Origin: Methylococcales bacterium
GTDB taxonomy: Bacteria > Pseudomonadota > Gammaproteobacteria > Methylococcales > Methylomonadaceae
Direction of reading: 5' to 3'
DNA: 64,000 nucleotides
NCBI GenBank assembly: GCA_026399015.1
Contig: JAPLRS010000030.1
Span: forward strand, 1 to 64,000
The notes below the pieces were generated by a model that was not told where the DNA came from, ran no database searches, and saw only the letters and a program-made list of their open reading frames with translations. A program made the position numbers and the translations under genes. This document shows, piece by piece, positions 43,725-53,074 of the stretch (position 1 is its first letter; the number at the start of each line of letters is the position of its first letter).

Positions 43725-44903
43725 ATGTTAGACGTTGATGTCGTTATTATTGGCGCAGGTGCTTCAGGATTAATGTGTGCTATTGAGGCCGGAAAGCGCG
43801 GTCGAAAAACGCTGGTTCTAGATCATGCCAATAAAGCAGGAAAAAAAATTCTCATGTCAGGTGGTGGACGCTGTAATTTTACAAATTATACGGTTGAGGC
43901 TAGCCATTATCTATCTAATAACGCCCATTTTTGTAAATCAGCTTTAAGTCGTTATACCCAATGGGATTTTATAGACTTAGTGACTCGCTACCAAATACCT
44001 TACCACGAACGTGAGCACGGTCAGTTGTTTTGTAATGACAGCGCTAAAGATATTTTAAACATGCTTTTAAACGAATCTACCCGTTACGATGTAGAAATTA
44101 AGTTATCAACGGCTATAACAGAAATAACTGAATCGGAGGGTAAATATAGGCTTAAAACCACACAAGGTAATGTGATTTGCGATGCTTTGGTTATAGCAAC
44201 TGGCGGATTATCTATTCCAAAAATGGGTGCGACACCTCTTGGTTATAAAATAGCCGAACAATTTGATATACCCGTAGTTAAAACACGCGCTGGATTAGTC
44301 CCATTTACCTTGCAACCCGCTGATAAAGAGAAATTTTCGGAGTTATCAGGTATTGCGGTTAATTGTACTATCAGTAATAGTCGTCAGCAGTTTACGGAAA
44401 ATCTATTATTTACGCATCGCGGCTTAAGTGGTCCAGTTGTATTACAAATATCATCATACTGGTTAAGCGGTGAAACGATACAAATAGATTTATTACCTTC
44501 CTTAGATTTAAACAGTTTGTTAAAAACTTTGCGTCAACAAGCAGAAAAGCGCTTGTTAAAAACGATTTTAGATGAATATCTACCTAAACGTTTATTAAGC
44601 TGTTTACTACCAGATGCGATATTAAACATTTCAGTAGCAAATTTATCAGATGCGCATATTAATAGCGTGGCTCATCATTTACATCAATGGCAAGTTAAAC
44701 CCAATGGTACAGAAGGATATAGGACGGCTGAGGTAACAATAGGTGGGGTTGATTGTGAGGCATTATCCTCTAAAACCATGGCCAGTAAAAAGCATCCCAA
44801 TCTATATTTTATTGGAGAAGTGGTTGATGTGAGCGGATGGTTAGGCGGTTATAACTTTCAGTGGGCCTGGGCTTCAGGCTGGTGTGCAGGGCAGTATGTG
44901 TAA
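43725..44903 (+). CDS. YhiN/HI0933-type FAD-dependent oxidoreductase
   Basis: 392 residues. An N-terminal dinucleotide-binding fold VVIIGAGASGLMCAIEAGKR is followed by GKKILMSGGGRCNFTN, the signature of the BaiN/HI0933 family. The C-terminal FAD site is GEVVDVSGWLGGYNFQWAWASG. The physiological substrate is unknown; some family members reduce ene groups of bile-acid intermediates. A TATAAT at ~43690 may be its -10. Monocistronic. Confidence 0.87.
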   Translation: MLDVDVVIIGAGASGLMCAIEAGKRGRKTLVLDHANKAGKKILMSGGGRCNFTNYTVEASHYLSNNAHFCKSALSRYTQWDFIDLVTRYQIPYHEREHGQLFCNDSAKDILNMLLNESTRYDVEIKLSTAITEITESEGKYRLKTTQGNVICDALVIATGGLSIPKMGATPLGYKIAEQFDIPVVKTRAGLVPFTLQPADKEKFSELSGIAVNCTISNSRQQFTENLLFTHRGLSGPVVLQISSYWLSGETIQIDLLPSLDLNSLLKTLRQQAEKRLLKTILDEYLPKRLLSCLLPDAILNISVANLSDAHINSVAHHLHQWQVKPNGTEGYRTAEVTIGGVDCEALSSKTMASKKHPNLYFIGEVVDVSGWLGGYNFQWAWASGWCAGQYV

Positions 44904-45052
44904 TGTTTAATTGGAAATGAGTTCTTGTTATCTGCTAAATTTACGGTAAATTCGGCTCTTATTACAATATTAATTAGCTTTAAAACACTTAAAAGCTTTA
45001 AGATACGCAAATACCCTTATATTTTATATATTAATTCAACTTTGGTAATTAC

Positions 45053-45955
45053 ATGAATAAATCTAGCTGTTTTATGGCTGTTATGGTCGTTGGTGTTTGC
45101 TTAATGTTAACTGGGATTCAAGATGTAGAAGCGAAACGCTTTGGTGGTGGGAGTTCTTTTGGCAGTCGATCTTCTTACAGTACTCCTTTTCAAGGTTCGA
45201 CAAGTTCGATTAATCGTTCTGCTAATCAACAACAAATGGCTACTCAAAATCAGATGGCTAGACAAAATGTTTCTCAGCGTAGTGGTTTAATGGGAATGTT
45301 AGGTGGCTTGGCTATAGGTGGATTATTAGGTTCATTGTTTTTTGGTGGTGCGTTTGAAAACATAAACTTCATGGATATTGCTCTGTTTATTATGGCTTTT
45401 TTCTTGATTAAAACGCTTTTATCTAAAGCTAAAAACACTGCTCAGCCTGCCTATCAACGCACTGCAGATTTTAATACTCCCTCTGATAAATCATCTAATT
45501 CCGCTGGATTTAATACCGATTTACTATTTAAAAAGTCTGAATCATCTGCATCTACTATTAATTTAAATAAAAATACTCTCCCAGCTGGTTTTGAAACAAA
45601 CGCATTTTTAGCAGGTGCAAAAAACGCTTACATCACCTTACAAAAAGCTTGGGATGCTAGAGATTTAGCAGAAATTAGAGGATTAACCACAGATAAAGTG
45701 TTTGCTGAGATTCAAACTCAACTTAAAGCCTCAACAACCAATGATCTTACGGATATTATTAGCTTTGAAGCTGAATTAATAGAAGTGCGTGAAATAGGAC
45801 CTGAATTAGTAGCTTCTGTGGCGTTTGAAGCTTATATGCGTGAAGAAGTTAATGGTCCAACGATAAAGAATAAAGAAGTTTGGCATTTTGTTAAATCCAA
45901 ATCTAGTCTACAACCAAAATGGTTACTTGATGGTATTCAACAATGGATTGATTAA
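45053..45955 (+). CDS. Tim44-like domain protein
   Basis: 300 residues. Signal or anchor sequence (1-27), a Ser/Gly/Gln-rich low-complexity stretch (~30-80), a hydrophobic pair (~83-95 and ~104-120), a linker, and a Tim44-like domain (~180-300) with FLAGAKNAYITLQKAWDARD, LRGLTTDKVF-type and VWHFVK-type motifs ending in WLLDGIQQW. Bacterial members are inner-membrane-associated proteins of unknown role. It converges with nrdJb across a hairpin. Confidence 0.8.
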   Translation: MNKSSCFMAVMVVGVCLMLTGIQDVEAKRFGGGSSFGSRSSYSTPFQGSTSSINRSANQQQMATQNQMARQNVSQRSGLMGMLGGLAIGGLLGSLFFGGAFENINFMDIALFIMAFFLIKTLLSKAKNTAQPAYQRTADFNTPSDKSSNSAGFNTDLLFKKSESSASTINLNKNTLPAGFETNAFLAGAKNAYITLQKAWDARDLAEIRGLTTDKVFAEIQTQLKASTTNDLTDIISFEAELIEVREIGPELVASVAFEAYMREEVNGPTIKNKEVWHFVKSKSSLQPKWLLDGIQQWID

Positions 45956-45967
45956 TATAAGTCATGT

Positions 45968-46000
45968 TCAAGGGAAGTAATCTATCGTAACTTCCCTTGA
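45968..46000. terminator. Hairpin between convergent genes, probable terminator
   Basis: TCAAGGGAAGT (45968-45978) pairs perfectly with ACTTCCCTTGA (45990-46000), an 11-bp stem with an 11-nt loop. It lies between the Tim44-like and nrdJb stop codons. The T-tract is poor on both sides. Confidence 0.6.
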
Positions 46001-46016
46001 TAACAAGATTATTTAA

Positions 46017-46715
46017 CTAACCACACTTACTATCGCCGCAATTTAAACAGGTCATACAGCCGTCCATTAAAACAAGGGCTTTAGTTTGACACTTGGCGCA
46101 GAGTAGGGCTTTCGCAGGAAAATTACCTGATTCATCTAAAGTTGAAGTATCACTATGAATGGCTTCAAATTCTTTACGCTTAGCATCTAAAAACTGTTTT
46201 TGATGTGTATCAAACTCCTGAGTTTGAAGCATACCAATTTTTTTAAGATGTTGTTCAATAGTACAACCTATTTCAGCCACTAAAGATGGCATAAATACAC
46301 CACCTTTTTTAAAGTAACCGCCTTTAGGGTCAAATACCGATTTTAACTCGTCTACTAAAAAGACGGCGTCACCACCTTTCCGGAACACAGCTGATATAAC
46401 GCGGGTTAACGCTAAGACCCATTGAAAATGTTCCATGTTTTTAGAGTTAATAAATACTTCGTAGGGACGGCGTTCTTCGTGTTCAGTATCTTCATTTAAG
46501 ATCATGTCATTGATAGTAATATACAAAGCATGTTCTGATTGCGGCGTTTTAATTTTGTATGTCGATCCAAATAGTATTTCGGGTCTCGTTACATTTTCAT
46601 GCATACTTTCTAGATCAAGTTTTTTTTCTTCCGGAGCCACTTGTTCTGCAGCGCTTTTTTCGTCGTTGTTTAAAACTTTATAACTAATGATTTTTTTGTT
46701 AATTTTTTGTGCCAT
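46017..46715 (-). CDS. nrdJb: Class II ribonucleotide reductase, C-terminal subunit (NrdJb type)
   Basis: 232 residues. A segment with HALYITINDMILNEDTEHEERRPYEVFINSKNM and LVDELKSVFDPKGGYF matches the C-terminal part of B12-dependent reductases that is a separate gene (nrdJb) in Pseudomonas aeruginosa. The end has four cysteines in CAKCQTKALVLMDGCMTCLNCGDSKCG, which serve in zinc binding or redox relay to the active site. It starts 35 bp after nrdJa and must work with it. Confidence 0.88.
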   Translation of the reverse strand: MAQKINKKIISYKVLNNDEKSAAEQVAPEEKKLDLESMHENVTRPEILFGSTYKIKTPQSEHALYITINDMILNEDTEHEERRPYEVFINSKNMEHFQWVLALTRVISAVFRKGGDAVFLVDELKSVFDPKGGYFKKGGVFMPSLVAEIGCTIEQHLKKIGMLQTQEFDTHQKQFLDAKRKEFEAIHSDTSTLDESGNFPAKALLCAKCQTKALVLMDGCMTCLNCGDSKCG

Positions 46716-46750
46716 GATTTTATCTCTTAGTAATTTTGTATGATTAAGGC

Positions 46751-48898
46751 TTAGAACTTACCGTAATAACCTTCTTTTAAGGCATCAAACAAATTGGCAG
46801 CACTGTGAATTTCGCCATCATATTCCACATCCTCATTACCTTTTAACTCGATGACTTCACCATCTTCTAGAGTAAATTGATACGTGGTGTTTTCAAGATC
46901 AGATTCTTTTACTAAGACGCCTTGGAAAACTTCAGGATTAAAACGGAATGTAGTACAACCTTTCAAACCTTGGTCATAGGCATATTCATAGATAGATTTA
47001 AAATCCTCATATGGAAAGTCTGTGGGTACATTGGCTGTTTTTGAGATAGAAGAATCTATCCATTTTTGTGCAGCCGCTTGAATATCCACATGTTGTTTAG
47101 GTGTGACATCATCAGCAGCGATAAAGTAGTCAGGCAAGGCATGGCTTGGGTTGTCGCTGTACGGCATAGCATTGCTATTAACCATTTCTCTGTAGGCTAA
47201 TAATTCAAATGAGAATACATCAATTTTTTCTTTTGATTTCTTACCAGCTCTAATCACGTTTCGTGAATAGTGATGCGCAAAACTAGGCTCAATACCATTG
47301 CTGGCATTATTCGCCAAAGATAAAGAGATAGTTCCTGTAGGAGCAATTGAGCTGTGGTGCGTAAAGCGCGCACCTTTTGCGATGAGTTCAGCAACTAACT
47401 CAGGTTCTTCTTTCGCCAATTGTTGCATATAACGGCTGTACTTTGCATGTAGGACTTTTCCTAAAATAGTGTCTCCTACTTTATAACCGTCAGCCGCCAT
47501 TTCAGGACGTTTGTGAAGCATGGCGCCAGTTACAGTAAAAGATTGCTCCATAACAGGGGCAGGGCCTTTTTCTTTTGCTAAGGCTAAGCCCGCTTTCCAG
47601 CCTTCTATAGCCATTACTTTGGTAACTTCTTCGGTAAATTTAACTGAATTATCGTCACCATATTTCATGCCAAGCATGGTAACTGTAGAACCTAAGCCTA
47701 AATAACCCATACCATGACGGCGTTTACTGATAATTTCATCACGCTGTTGTGGTAATGGTAAACCATTAATTTCAACAACATTATCTAACATACGCGTAAA
47801 AATTTTGATGGTTTTGCTATAACTTTTCCAATCAAAAGTGGCTTCTTTTGTAAAAGGCTTTTTAACAAAACGCGTTAGGTTGATTGAGCCTAATAAACAA
47901 CTACCATAGGGTGGTAGAGGTTGTTCACCACAGGGATTGGTAGCGCGAATATTTTCACAAAACCAGTTGTTATTCATTTCGTTTACTTTATCAATAAGAA
48001 TAAAACCTGGCTCTGCATAATCATATGTAGAGCTCATGATTATGTCCCACAATCGGCGTGCAGGGATTGTTTTACTGATTTTACAAGCCACTAAACCATC
48101 TTGATTTGTGATGTAACCATTTGTAATGGGTAAGTCTCTCCAGATGATTTGTTGGCTATCATTTAAGTTGAGTTTATCAACATTAACTTCTTTTTCTGTA
48201 ACAGGAAAAGATAAAGGCCAAGCTTGGTCATTTTTAACCGCTTGCATAAACTCAGAGGTTATTAATAGCGATAAATTAAATTGTCTTAAACGACCGTTTT
48301 CTCTTTTAGCGCGGATAAACTCAATAACATCTGGATGTCCAATATCAAAAGTAGCCATTTGCGCGCCACGGCGTCCGCCTGCAGAAGACACGGTAAAACA
48401 CATTTTGTCATAGATATCCATAAAAGATAACGGACCAGAAGTATAAGCGCCCGCACCTGACACATAAGCATCTTTAGGGCGTAAGGTAGAAAACTCATAT
48501 CCAATACCGCAACCCGCTTTTAGTGTTAAGCCTGCTTCATGAACTTTTCCTAAAATATCATCCATAGAATCTGCAATAGTGCCAGATACGGTGCAGTTGA
48601 TTGTAGAGGTGGCGGGTTTATGTTCTAAAGCCCCGGCATTTGAGATAATCCGACCGGCTGGGATAACCCCTTGGCGTAATGCCCAGAGAAAGTCTAAATA
48701 GTACTGCTCTTTTTTATTATCAGCTTCTACATCAGAAAGCGCTCTTGCAACACGTTGATAAGTTTCATCAATTGTATTGTCTATGGCAACACCATCTTTA
48801 CTTTTTAAGCGGTATTTAGTGTCCCATATATCCATTGAAGCATCTTGGAATGGAATTTCAGTCACAGTATTGGCGATAACATGCAGTTGTGCTGGCAT
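46751..48898 (-). CDS. nrdJa: Adenosylcobalamin-dependent (class II) ribonucleotide reductase, catalytic subunit (NrdJa type)
   Basis: 715 residues. Active-site cysteines are visible in TSTINCTVSG (Cys 102) and NPCGEQPLPPYGSCLLGSINL (Cys 323), with the finger-loop and C-terminal GLKGCTTFRFN. The enzyme reduces ribonucleotides with a thiyl radical from adenosylcobalamin and needs no oxygen. It is split from its C-terminal part (nrdJb), as in Pseudomonas. Two NrdR boxes lie ~90-135 bp upstream, which indicates control by the NrdR repressor. No cobalamin riboswitch is apparent. Confidence 0.93.
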   Translation of the reverse strand: MPAQLHVIANTVTEIPFQDASMDIWDTKYRLKSKDGVAIDNTIDETYQRVARALSDVEADNKKEQYYLDFLWALRQGVIPAGRIISNAGALEHKPATSTINCTVSGTIADSMDDILGKVHEAGLTLKAGCGIGYEFSTLRPKDAYVSGAGAYTSGPLSFMDIYDKMCFTVSSAGGRRGAQMATFDIGHPDVIEFIRAKRENGRLRQFNLSLLITSEFMQAVKNDQAWPLSFPVTEKEVNVDKLNLNDSQQIIWRDLPITNGYITNQDGLVACKISKTIPARRLWDIIMSSTYDYAEPGFILIDKVNEMNNNWFCENIRATNPCGEQPLPPYGSCLLGSINLTRFVKKPFTKEATFDWKSYSKTIKIFTRMLDNVVEINGLPLPQQRDEIISKRRHGMGYLGLGSTVTMLGMKYGDDNSVKFTEEVTKVMAIEGWKAGLALAKEKGPAPVMEQSFTVTGAMLHKRPEMAADGYKVGDTILGKVLHAKYSRYMQQLAKEEPELVAELIAKGARFTHHSSIAPTGTISLSLANNASNGIEPSFAHHYSRNVIRAGKKSKEKIDVFSFELLAYREMVNSNAMPYSDNPSHALPDYFIAADDVTPKQHVDIQAAAQKWIDSSISKTANVPTDFPYEDFKSIYEYAYDQGLKGCTTFRFNPEVFQGVLVKESDLENTTYQFTLEDGEVIELKGNEDVEYDGEIHSAANLFDALKEGYYGKF

Positions 48899-48987
48899 AG
48901 GTACTTATCTCGAGGGTTATTGAATGAAAAAATATTAAATTAAACCGCAAATCAGCGTGTTAGATTAGGAGCGCTGACTAGAGAGTA

Positions 48988-49034
48988 AAACTATATATAG
49001 ATGTTTTATAAAATTTAGACACAATATATAGTGT
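48988..49034 (-). promoter_or_regulatory. Pair of NrdR boxes controlling nrdJab
   Basis: ACACAATATATAGTGT (49019-49034) matches the NrdR consensus acaCwATATATwGtgt at every position. AAACTATATATAGATG (48988-49003) keeps the central CwATATATwG core. The boxes start 31 bp apart, three helical turns, the usual geometry for NrdR. They lie between nrdJa and the small divergent gene at 49310. Confidence 0.85.
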
Positions 49035-49309
49035 TGATAAAGCAATTACAACAGAAATTTTTGTTACAAAGATTAGCGATTCAATAGTAACGTTATAGGT
49101 TGTTGTTTTTTAAAGTAGGCTAATAAAGTTAATTAAAAATATTTATTAGGAGGAGTCCCATGCCTATTAAATGAGGGTAGATATAACTATTTTATAATCA
49201 GTATATACATAGGTGTTTGATTGTGTTCAAATGGTCTGCGTATTTTGTTTGTTAGATTCTTATACGCATTCCTTTTTTTATGTTTCATAACACTTATTGG
49301 GGTAATACC
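49035..49309 (+). other. Intergenic region with a strong ribosome binding site and minimal reading frames
   Basis: AGGAGGAG (49148-49155) stands before ATG 49160, which opens a frame of only four codons (MPIK, stop 49172-49174). An overlapping ATGA starts an eight-codon frame (MRVDITIL). This may be a leader peptide or the remains of a lost gene. Nothing else is seen before the DUF2934 gene. Confidence 0.35.
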
Positions 49310-49498
49310 ATGTCAACAACAACAACAAATAATATTGATGAAAGTGCTACAGACGATCAAGTTAAAGAAGCTATTTGTTTACCGTATGCGGATGCCAGAA
49401 TTGCTGAGCTGGCCTATTTTAAAGCCGAAGCTAGAGGCTTTGAACCCGGGCACGAATTAGAGGATTGGCTGGAAGCTGAGCGTGTTTATTTACTTTAG
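49310..49498 (+). CDS. DUF2934 family protein
   Basis: 62 residues from ATG 49310; GGGG about 8 nt upstream supports this start over the in-frame ATG at 49280. The core RIAELAYFKAEARGFEPGHE followed by LEDWLEAER is the DUF2934 motif. The protein is acidic and probably cytosolic. Function unknown. It sits 59 bp before a small membrane protein gene in the same direction. Confidence 0.82.
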   Translation: MSTTTTNNIDESATDDQVKEAICLPYADARIAELAYFKAEARGFEPGHELEDWLEAERVYLL

Positions 49499-49557
49499 GC
49501 GCATCAACCTAGATGTAAACAAACTTATTTTTTAGCAAACAATGATAAGGCAAAATA

Positions 49558-49914
49558 ATGAGTGAAATAGAAAGTGATGAACAGGTTGTAGACTCTATAG
49601 CAACATCTAAAAGACTGGTGGCAACTGTGTATTTATGCCAAGCACTTACCTTTATGCTTGCAGGATTACCCTTAATTGTTGGGGTGGTGCTTAATTTTAT
49701 TGGGCGTAATGATGCAGAAGGTACTTGGTTAGAATCGCATTTTAATTGGCAAATTAAAACAACTTGGATAACTCTTGCAGGATTTTCAATATCAGGCGTT
49801 ACATTTTATATGGGAGCAGGCATATTTATTTTGTTAATAACCGTCATTTGGTTGGTTTATAGAATTACCTTGGGATGGTATGCTCTAAATGATAATAAAC
49901 CAGTCGGCTATTAG
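49558..49914 (+). CDS. DUF4870-like small membrane protein
   Basis: 118 residues with three hydrophobic segments (~22-48, ~72-90, ~88-108). The central LESHFNWQIKTTWITL and the final YRITLGWYALNDNKPVGY resemble the DUF4870/TMEM-like family, in which W-x-x-S-H-F-R/N-W-Q is conserved. Role unknown. A terminator follows directly. Confidence 0.65.
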   Translation: MSEIESDEQVVDSIATSKRLVATVYLCQALTFMLAGLPLIVGVVLNFIGRNDAEGTWLESHFNWQIKTTWITLAGFSISGVTFYMGAGIFILLITVIWLVYRITLGWYALNDNKPVGY

Positions 49915-49928
49915 TTTTTTAAGTTATT

Positions 49929-49961
49929 AAAGGTTGTCTTTGATCAAAGACAACCTTTTTT
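49929..49961 (+). terminator. Rho-independent terminator, perfect palindrome
   Basis: Fifteen bases 49929-49943 (AAAGGTTGTCTTTGA) are exactly mirrored by 49944-49958, followed by more T. It ends the small membrane protein transcript and may also stop the convergent YebC-family gene. Confidence 0.85.
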
Positions 49962-49982
49962 ATGACGTTTTAACCGATTAAA

Positions 49983-50699
49983 TTAATAATCAGCGTCGTG
50001 GTAGATGTTTTGTACATCATCTAAATCATTTAGCATGCCTAAGAATTTTTCAAACATGTCTAAATCTTCACCACTAATTGCAGTACTGTCTTTGGGCAAA
50101 AATTGAATTTCATCGACATCAAAATCAATCTCACCAAAAGTATCTAATAAAGCTTGTTTAGCTTTAAAGTATTCTGAGTGTGGTGTAAATACGGTAATTT
50201 TTCCGTCTTCACTTTCAATATCTGACACATCTACATCGGCTGTTAATAGTGCTTCTAACACAGCATCTTCATTATCATTTTTAAATGCCAAGATAGCTGA
50301 ATGGTCAAACATATGACTCACAACGCCTTGAGTACCAATTTTGCATTTAGTTTTAGTAAAGCAAAGGCGAACATCACCAAAGGTACGATTGGGATTATCA
50401 GTTAAACAATCCACAATGACTTTTACATTACCAGGGCCAAAACCTTCATAACGAGCTGGTGCAAAATCTTCACCGCCGCCACCTTTGGCTTTATCAATGG
50501 CTTTTTCAATTACATGTGAAGGGACTTGATCTTTTTTTGCGCGTTCAATTAATCCACGTAAGGCTAAATTACCATCAGGATCCACACCGCCTGCTTTTGC
50601 ACATACATAAATTTCACGACCGTATTTGCTGTAAACTTTCGCCTTGAAATCAGACGTTTTCGCCATAGACTCTTTACGGTTTTGATAGGCTCTACCCAT
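49983..50699 (-). CDS. YebC/PmpR (TACO1) family protein, YeeN-like
   Basis: 238 residues. The start [20 protein letters not shown], then [34 protein letters not shown] and [21 protein letters not shown], identify the family; the GRxxQ start resembles the YeeN subgroup rather than classical YebC (AGHSKW). These proteins were long annotated as transcriptional regulators; more recent work assigns members to relief of ribosome stalling. 62 bp after it on the plus strand the ABC transporter gene ends, transcribed in the same direction. Confidence 0.88.
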   Translation of the reverse strand: MGRAYQNRKESMAKTSDFKAKVYSKYGREIYVCAKAGGVDPDGNLALRGLIERAKKDQVPSHVIEKAIDKAKGGGGEDFAPARYEGFGPGNVKVIVDCLTDNPNRTFGDVRLCFTKTKCKIGTQGVVSHMFDHSAILAFKNDNEDAVLEALLTADVDVSDIESEDGKITVFTPHSEYFKAKQALLDTFGEIDFDVDEIQFLPKDSTAISGEDLDMFEKFLGMLNDLDDVQNIYHDADY

Positions 50700-50761
50700 T
50701 GGGTTATTACTCCAGTATTGATATGAAAATAAATTTTTACGATTGTAACAAAATATTCATT

Positions 50762-52510
50762 TTAATCTATTAAGAAATCATTACTTTGATGTTGCCACAT
50801 CGCGTAATACTTACTTTTATTAGCTAATAATTCTTTATGTGTGCCTTGTTCAATAATCCTACCGTTTTCTAAAACGATAATTCTATCCATCTTTAAAATG
50901 GTCGACAGTCGATGGGCAATCACAATCGCAGTTTTCGTTTTAATCAGCTCAAATATAGCTGTTTGGATTTGCTTTTCGGTTAAGGAATCTAATGCGCTAG
51001 TGGCTTCATCTAAAATGACGATGGGCGCATCTTCTAAAAACGCTCTCGCGATAGCTATGCGTTGTCTTTCGCCGCCTGATAGTTTAACGCCGCGCTCTCC
51101 TACTAAGGTATCGAATTTTTCTGGTAATCCATTGATAAATTCTAGACAGTTCGCGTGTTGGGCTGCCGTAATAAGTGCAGTTTCTGAAACAGTATTTCCC
51201 AAGGTGATATTGTCGCGGATACTTCGATGGAATAAATCGGGCTGCTGCGGCACCATAGAAATTTGCTGACGCAAAGATTGCAAAGTAAAGTCTTTGGCAT
51301 TAATACCATCAAAACTAATAATTCCTTGTTGAGGCTCTAAAAACCGAAATAATAGTTTTGTGAGGCTTGATTTCCCAGAACCAGATTGGCCCACTAAGGC
51401 AACTTTTTCGCCTGCCTTAATCTGTAAACAAAAGTCCTTAAACAGGTGGTGCTGTTGATCTTGGTGATAGCTGAAATGTAAATGTTTAAAATCAATAGCA
51501 CCTTTTTGAATGGTCTGGTCTGAAGCAGTTTTTGCATCAACTTCTAAATCGTCTTGCCTAAATACTTCAGCCATTTCTGAGGCATCGGCTAAGGCCGTAA
51601 ATAGGGTTCTAATATTTCGTCCAAACTCCCATAACCTTTGGATTAAGATGATCATAATGGATTGGAATAACACAAACTCACCAATCTCAAAATGCCCACT
51701 TTTCCATTTTTGAATCATTAAATACACCAGTAATAATTCAATGCCAAAGGTCATAATGCCTTGCACAGCAAAGGATAAAAACGTAAAAAACCAGGCTATT
51801 TTCTTTTTACGGTACACCTCATCAGAGGCGTCGTTGATATGCGTTTGTTCTTTTTGCTCCATGGCAAAACTTTTAACAACAAAAATATTGCTGATGGCAT
51901 CCGAAAACACGCCACCCACTATGGAATCAGCTGCTGCGACCGCTTGATCAAAGCGCATTTTCCAGATGGAGTACACAATATTCCAGGTAATAAACATGAT
52001 TACCCAGCACATAAAATAAAACGCAAATTGGGGCTGTTGTTGGTAAAAAATACTAAACGAAATGATCACAGCTAGGCTGTTCATAAAAAATTGGAATAAA
52101 AACCAATCCATTATGATTTCAAAAGACCTTGAAAAACGGTTGGCTTGTTTTATAAGACTTCCAGAGAAGCGGTTCTCAAAGAAAATATGTTTTTGCTTTT
52201 TTAAGACATCAAAACAGCGCTTTTCTAATAAGTTGATACCACCACCATCCAAAGGCACAATCGCAATTTCAAGTAAACGCCAAGAAAACCAGACGCCAGT
52301 ATAAATAAAAGCGAGATGCTTTAGATTGTCCAATAATAGGCTTAGAGTTGCATCTGAATAAGGTAGGGCTAGACCGTTCGCTATGGCTTTGTAATAGAGT
52401 GGGGCAGTTAGGTCTAAACTTATGGAACAAGCGAGAGCAAACATAGCCATGCAGAAGTAAAACTTTTTTTGCCAAATTACTTTGCAGTATTCTTTAAAGA
52501 TAATGTCCAT
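50762..52510 (-). CDS. ABC exporter, fused permease-ATPase
   Basis: 582 residues. An N-terminal type I exporter domain with six membrane segments (~15-310) is followed by an ATPase domain: Walker A GQSGSGKSS (~residue 385), signature LSGGERQRIAIARA, Walker B IVILDEATSALD and IAHRLST. Such half-transporters act as homodimers exporting lipids, drugs or peptides; the substrate is not evident. It is divergent from arsR and probably unrelated to arsenic. Confidence 0.88.
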   Translation of the reverse strand: MDIIFKEYCKVIWQKKFYFCMAMFALACSISLDLTAPLYYKAIANGLALPYSDATLSLLLDNLKHLAFIYTGVWFSWRLLEIAIVPLDGGGINLLEKRCFDVLKKQKHIFFENRFSGSLIKQANRFSRSFEIIMDWFLFQFFMNSLAVIISFSIFYQQQPQFAFYFMCWVIMFITWNIVYSIWKMRFDQAVAAADSIVGGVFSDAISNIFVVKSFAMEQKEQTHINDASDEVYRKKKIAWFFTFLSFAVQGIMTFGIELLLVYLMIQKWKSGHFEIGEFVLFQSIMIILIQRLWEFGRNIRTLFTALADASEMAEVFRQDDLEVDAKTASDQTIQKGAIDFKHLHFSYHQDQQHHLFKDFCLQIKAGEKVALVGQSGSGKSSLTKLLFRFLEPQQGIISFDGINAKDFTLQSLRQQISMVPQQPDLFHRSIRDNITLGNTVSETALITAAQHANCLEFINGLPEKFDTLVGERGVKLSGGERQRIAIARAFLEDAPIVILDEATSALDSLTEKQIQTAIFELIKTKTAIVIAHRLSTILKMDRIIVLENGRIIEQGTHKELLANKSKYYAMWQHQSNDFLID

Positions 52511-52653
52511 ATGCTGTGCTTAATAATCAAAGTAGCCGTCTATTATGCCCGATGATTGCTCATAAGCTCAAACTTCACTGTTTTAGTTACTAGTCTTGTT
52601 GATTTTTTTAGCTTCACTATTCGAATAAATGCTCGAAAATCTATTTTTTATGC

Positions 52654-52713
52654 TTGTAAGCGTTCAATAATTGATGTTATATTTTAATACTTCAATAATC
52701 ATTGAACTGTTAA
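52654..52713 (+). promoter_or_regulatory. ars promoter and ArsR-type operator
   Basis: TTGTAA (52654-52659) and TATATT (52678-52683), spaced 18 bp, form a plausible promoter. A long dyad TTAA-3-TTCAAT-4-ATTGAA-3-TTAA (52684-52713) covers the start site up to 3 bp before the arsR ATG. A second small dyad TCAATAATTGA (52664-52674) lies between the -35 and -10. ArsR-family repressors bind such imperfect dyads and release on arsenite. Confidence 0.7.
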
Positions 52714-52716
52714 AAT

Positions 52717-53055
52717 ATGGATAAACAACTCGCTACAATCTTATTTGAGTCTTTAGCCTCCGGTGTGAGATTAGATGTATTTAGACTACTGGTTAAACAT
52801 GCCCCGGATGGTTTGGTTGCTGGAGAAATTGCTCTAGCGTTAGAATTGCCTGCGACTAATTTATCATTTCACCTTAAAGCCTTGACCCAAGCGAGTTTAA
52901 TTACTGTAACTCAAGAAGGCAGATATCAACGGTATCGTGCCAATTTGGTAATTATGCAAGATCTGATTAACTACCTTACTGCCGAATGTTGCACAGGCCT
53001 AGTAGAGCAGTGTTTTGATGCACCCATAGCCACTGACTGTTGTGCCAAAAATTAA
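52717..53055 (+). CDS. arsR: Arsenic-responsive repressor ArsR
   Basis: 112 residues. Winged helix of the ArsR/SmtB family: LASGVRLDVFRLLVKHAPDG, then GEIALALELPATNLSFHLKALTQASLI. The effector cysteines appear not in the DNA-binding helix as in E. coli (CVCDL) but at the C-terminus (ECCTGLVEQC and DCCAKN), a separately evolved As(III) site seen in other ArsR proteins. It heads the ars operon and should repress it through the dyad just upstream. Confidence 0.93.
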   Translation: MDKQLATILFESLASGVRLDVFRLLVKHAPDGLVAGEIALALELPATNLSFHLKALTQASLITVTQEGRYQRYRANLVIMQDLINYLTAECCTGLVEQCFDAPIATDCCAKN

Positions 53056-53074
53056 TTATTAGAGGAATTAAAAT

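Noticed and set aside
48899-49309. Cobalamin riboswitch upstream of the B12-dependent reductase
   Set aside because: No B12-box-like sequence is present on the minus strand; the NrdR boxes explain the control.
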